From the NCBI GenBank assembly GCA_903813345.2, contig CAIIXF020000005.1, positions 40,709,394 through 40,773,393 of the forward strand: a stretch of DNA of 64,000 bases, given 5' to 3'. The position numbers and the translations under genes were made by a program. Under the pieces are notes generated by a model that was given only the letters and a program-made list of their open reading frames with translations, was not told the origin of the DNA and searched no databases. The number at the start of each line of letters is the position of its first letter. Within the stretch, counting starts at the first letter, position 1. The DNA comes from Owenia fusiformis (Eukaryota > Annelida > Polychaeta > Sabellida > Oweniidae). Of the stretch, positions 59,401 through 64,000 are shown piece by piece.

Positions 59401-62400
59401 CCTTGGCAGACAGTGTGGTCTCGGCAAATGTACCACATTTCTTCATCCTAGTTCGGAGTTAATATCATGATGGAACGTTACATCTCAGCAATGATTTATC
59501 ATATTATAGTTCAAATTTGGTAATTCAAAAGAGCCCAGATTTGAAAATTATATTGGACTTTTAATTTTTTTGTACTCGTACGGGTTTCCAAGATTCAGAT
59601 GGGAGATGGGGGGGGGGGGGGGGTCACGCTGGCAAGGTTACATGAGATTATGTGGTGCTAATCTTTGTGACATATAAGTGAATTATCTTAGCATGAAAGA
59701 GTTTCCTGTGTTTTATTCAGACTTTATATCTGCACCCATTAAAATGTGGCTTAAAAACAAGTTAATAAGGTTTTATTTCACCATTTTATGGTGCTTTAAT
59801 GTTGATGAAAACGCAAGTAAACTTGCCGGAAACCTATATCAATACGACTTGAGGATCTTGATTCAATTTACTTCTTAGTACAAATGAATAAACTTGATAT
59901 AAAATCGTACTTGAACCCCTGCTTGGCCAAGTTGACATGAGCAGAGGAAACAGAGATTCGATACGCTGTTAAAATTTAAGATTGAGTTTATATGATACAA
60001 TGAATTCGTCATCACATCCTTACTCAAAGTGTATTTCACTTCTTGCCAATGAAGCCTTTTGGTGAAGGATACGTCATCGGGCTACGTTACTTCACTTTTG
60101 ACGACGAGCTGATTGGAGAACGTATCAGATCAGAAATGAGTTTTGTATTCAGTCATTGTATTGGGGGAAATCTTCAACTTTCAATGTGGTTATATTAAAT
60201 ACTTGAAGTTGGAGCAATCGAAACCTTGGGAATCAAGATGTTTTAGGGATAAAATTCTTGAAAAACTGCCATGGAAATTCAAGTTAATTAGGGCAGAGAT
60301 TACATTTTGAATTTCCAACATTCCAAGGTATATGATATCAAACTGGTCAGAGAGGATGAGCGTTTTAGATACATGAATTATCTTGAGGGACCGACCATTT
60401 AAATCGATCCTCTATGAAGGATGGTTTACCCAGACCCAGCCACCTTTTGCAACTTTTCAAAAAATTCCAGGGGGTTCACATTTGACAACTTTGACCCCAA
60501 ATCACTTGTAAAGTGCTCAAAATGGTGAAAAACTGCATGACTTTGTAACAATTTTGCGCTGAAATTTCCGAATGACGACAGGTCTGGTGCCCTTTGTCAG
60601 TTTGTATCAACTTTTGTATATTGATATATTTGATATTGTTTACAAAGAAGATACTTTATGGGGATGTACCATTAGAAATATTGAGATCGATCTCTATTTC
60701 CAAGATGATGCCATAAGTGTCATTGGCCCAGGTCCAATGTTTCCCACATTCGAGTACTGAAATATATGGAATATGCTCGTCATCAGGCGACGTTAGTGTT
60801 GAGAGATAAACTGATAAACAAAGAGTCGTTATACATGTCAGAGATCTAGTTGAGTGCCATGCATAACACACTCGTCCTGGCACTAGATACTGTTTACATT
60901 TGTATGAGAAAATGGTCGACGGTTATGGACTTGTGAGCAGTCCCTCAAATTCCTATCATATCTAAGGGTACACGAGCTCAATGGTCGTGGAAGCAATGCG
61001 TGAAATTAAGGCAACCACTCAGAACGGTAAACACTGAACGCTAACACAATAAAACAAAGATGAGAAGAATGATAACAAAGGTATGGATGACACTGACTTT
61101 TACGTCATAAAAGTTCATCGAGAACATTTCCATTGACATCCATGCTTTAAACGGAACATAAACACGTATACTCTGGACACTGACACCATCAACGGGTAAT
61201 TGACCGGCGCATAATTGTAATTCTAGAGTCAGGCAGGACCTTGGGCTATTTGAGATGTGATGTTCAAGGACTATCAATGACTCTTGTGACTCAGAATTCA
61301 TCAACCTTCTGATTGGGAAATACGATTTATGATTAATGGATTGATTGGACACACGGGTCATAACAGTATACGCGACATCAAGAGTCTAATAAGTGTAGTC
61401 AAAGACGTCATTGGAAGAACAATTGTTATTTGATCGTCCTCTGATCAAACTCATCTAAACAAAGGCCTACACTATTTCTTCTCATTTTTATCTATTCGAA
61501 TATTGCGTTCCGAACCGAGTGGATTTGGAGTTGGATGTCTCAGACTGGATATAGCTCAAAATCAGCACATTCGACTAAGGTAAACAATTAAAGTACTAAT
61601 ATAATTGTGATGGGGTTCAGCAAAAATTAAAAGCAATACAAATTCAATGCACTTAATTTTCATTTAGTTGTTTTTATGTCCACTTTGTCCACATAGCAAC
61701 GGTAATTTCAGTTAATTTGGAATTGATCTCGTTGTTTTACACCTTGTAATAACATCTTGCTTCGGCTAAGGTATCTTCAGAAAAAGTAATGTGGACTTGT
61801 AATGTTGTACCACCCTGTAGCACCTCCTTGATGCCGGTACCTTGTCGGGCTCTGGGTTGGGGGATAAATATGGGAGGGGGACCGGGGGTCCGTCGACTTT
61901 ATACAAAATTAGTGAATAGGGGTGGGGGGGGGGTGTTCGCCGAGATCGCAACACTTGGGTCATTTGTTAGTTTTGCTTCAAGACCCCACCCCCTTCTTCA
62001 ACAGCATGTCATTTGTCATCATGTGTCAGAACAAAGGTAAAATCTCCTTAGTATTGAGGTCAATCATATTAGTGATAGGTAAGTTGCATGACCATTTCCA
62101 TCTTTTTCTGCGACGTCTTTTAGATTAGAATAATAAAAAGCTGAAAATAGAAAGATCAATTCTGGTTAACCGTGAAGCCATAGTGTTGGCGACAATGTTT
62201 GATTTTGACTTCTACATTCCATCATGATAAACCGTGTCTTTTTCCTTGACAGTCTTGAGATTCCAGACCTTGTTGTTTGTTGCAAAACAGGATGTGTTGT
62301 GATATCGGAATGCTTGATTTCTACTTTTTAGCAACGTATCTTCCAATAATCAGTGATCATTTGTCTACCTCTTGTCACATCCGCTCTTTAACAATTTGTT

Positions 62401-63641
62401 CAAAGTTTATTAACTGATTTAATTCGGAATAATATCGTTATCATGTAGGGATACGTGGAAAAGATGGAATCGCATGGATTTTGTACTCAGGTTTTGTACT
62501 CAGGACGATCGAAGCTGCCAAGATGCATCGTGATCCATCAAGGCCGTATTCATGCCCATAGCCAGGGGGTTCGGGGTTCGAGCGAACACCCCTTTCAAAA
62601 TCATGCAGTTTTTCACCATTCTGAGCACTTTTCAAGTGATTTTGGCCATTTTTGGCCTAAGTCGTCAAAAAGAACCCCCCTGGAATATCTTAAAAAGTGA
62701 ATGAACCCGCCTCGGCAAATCCTGGCTACGAATTCCCATGATATTAGGGGTAGCATCTACATTTGATTAGGTAATGCAGACTCTCAAGTTTTATGGAGAC
62801 ATTTGCAGAGTGCCTAAAGGGTCCTAAGTGTGTTATGGTGAAGTTTTATCGTTTTTATAGTCAAGATCATTTTGGCAGTGTTCTCGTTGTCGTCATTCGG
62901 GGATTCGTTAATGAAAAATCAGTCTCCTCAGTGAGCTCACAGTTGATTAAAAAAAGAAAATTCTTTTCAAAATCTTTTACCATATCTAACTTGGTGGCAA
63001 TTCTAAATGTTCATTTTGTACAACCTTACCTGCTGAGGAAGACTTATCACATTTTATTTTGAATTGTGCTTCCTTTACAAAGGAGCAGAAATGCTCCAAT
63101 CTATCAATCCTAATATACCGTACTTCAACAACCTAAGTGATGACCTTAAAGTTCAAAATTATTCAGCAATGACTGTCTTTATAGATATATGAAGTCAGCG
63201 TATAACCAGAGGAACTTATATTAACAACTTAAAAGGTCTACACTTATACATTATATATATTTTTTCCTACTATTATTGATAATGTACATTCAGCTGCATT
63301 ATATGCATACAAATTTTACCTTGTACTTTGGTAAGACATATTTTCAGATTTTGTTGGGCCATTACCCCCAATAAATTTAAACTTGTAGCATTGACAGTGA
63401 TAGCGTAGACGTAGCCGAAACAAAATTCCCATAAATTCATAGTACAGTTGTAAAAAGGAGGTGAAATGAGTGTTTGAGTGCAAAAGTATCCATTTCGGAT
63501 CATTCTGATTTATCAGATAATATCTTATCTATCGCTTGCGTGGAAAGACAAAATGGCCGGCTGCGTGAACCGTGGTGGCTTTGGACCAATGACTATTTGT
63601 TTTATAATTTGTGATTGGTTCCATGTTCTGGTTCAAATGCA
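56417..63641. other. Intergenic, no convincing gene
   Basis: AT-rich, with a G homopolymer at about 59608-59623 and another near 61923. Repeats of the family also found at 55201-55288 occur at ~60435-60548 (inverted) and 62559-62728. The last has inverted TAGCCAGG...CCTGGCTA ends. A minus-strand frame at 61041-61361 with a C-terminal hydrophobic run (FVIILLIFVLLC) is the only one that could be a small membrane protein, and I rate it weak. Confidence 0.45.
62559..62728. mobile_element. 170-bp short element with TAGCCAGG inverted ends
   Basis: Begins TAGCCAGGGGGTTCGGGGTT and ends AATCCTGGCTA, with GAACCCCCCT inside. Its TTTTTCACCATTCTGAGCAC phrase matches 55201-55288 and, inverted, 60435-60548. 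A related end (AAATCCTGGCTACAGG) occurs near 23107. No target duplication was resolved. Confidence 0.6.
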
Positions 63642-63718
63642 TACCCTTTGCATTCGTTCGACTTTGCTTCTCAATAGAGAGCTTCGGTAGTTTATGACTA
63701 GATTCTGCGCGCAGGGTA
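63642..63718. mobile_element. 77-bp short relative of the 4277-4645 element
   Basis: Begins TACCCTTTGCATTCGTTCGA and ends TCTGCGCGCAGGGTA. It is flanked by a perfect 9-bp duplication TCAAATGCA (63633-63641, 63719-63727). Same ends and same duplication length as the 369-bp copy at 4277-4645, with most of the interior absent. Confidence 0.85.
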
Positions 63719-64000
63719 TCAAATGCATTGTCCCGAATATAGTCTACTTATAACCCCCATAACAATGATGTACTGGCCGTATCGATAATTTTACAAGGTT
63801 GTCTGCATTATATAGGGATATTTCGAACAGAGACGGCGATATAAGATCAAAAATGTACTTTACCACCATTGCATAAACTCTAGTAGCAAATACCATAAGG
63901 CAATATGACTCCAATTTATAACTGTTAAAGGGGCGCTTTTACTCCAAAGAGTTTAGTTTAATGACAAGAAACATGATTTTAAAGTACTTTACTACGACAT

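Noticed and set aside
61041-61361. 106-codon minus-strand frame with a hydrophobic C-terminus
   Set aside because: No recognisable family, no supporting splice structure or promoter, and surrounding frames of similar length occur by chance. Noted only within the intergenic entry.

Overview
This is animal nuclear DNA: AT-rich, intron-dense genes with GT..AG junctions, many short non-autonomous DNA transposons, minisatellites and microsatellites. Gene content (a single NSD-type histone methyltransferase with an HMG box, SMIM8, a xylosyltransferase-family glycosyltransferase) and the repeat style suggest a marine invertebrate, but I cannot fix the phylum. No bacterial, rRNA or CRISPR features are present.

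Layout: (1) 1-900, minus strand: first coding exon of a small secreted protein whose gene runs off the left edge. (2) 900-7100: intergenic, with a CGTC microsatellite, a ~140-bp tandem repeat and two small DNA elements. (3) 7113-29601, plus strand: a 22-exon gene rebuilt here for a divergent GT14/xylosyltransferase-like protein of about 1,076 residues. It has an N-terminal Cys-rich lectin-like module and, unusually, C-terminal membrane segments. (4) 29640-36800: intergenic, dominated by a 3.5-kb inverted repeat. (5) 37411-48619, minus strand: a complete 18-exon NSD histone H3K36 methyltransferase (about 1,396 aa; PWWP, HMG, PHD cluster, PWWP, AWS-SET-postSET, C-terminal PHD). Two of its introns carry hAT-type elements with perfect 8-bp target duplications. 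(6) 48640-53600: two hairpin elements and presumed promoters. (7) 53605-56218, plus strand: SMIM8 (two coding exons) followed directly by an intronless aldo-keto reductase. The splice signals fit a bicistronic or trans-spliced arrangement. (8) 56219-64000: no convincing gene, a few dispersed repeats.

The main discovery is in the glycosyltransferase gene. Two of its exons are each preceded by tandem arrays made of copies of that exon's own first 57-58 nt plus its splice acceptor. One is a 76-bp unit repeated about 33 times (15114-18126), whose last unit is the working exon 18068-18148. The other is a 97-bp unit present three times (12908-13176), whose last unit is the working exon 13119-13215. 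All upstream copies would break the reading frame. The same gene also holds a ~74-copy 30-bp array starting about 25 nt after a splice donor. I know of no described system matching this exon-seeded decoy-acceptor arrangement. Everything here rests on manual reading; no alignment or database search was run.
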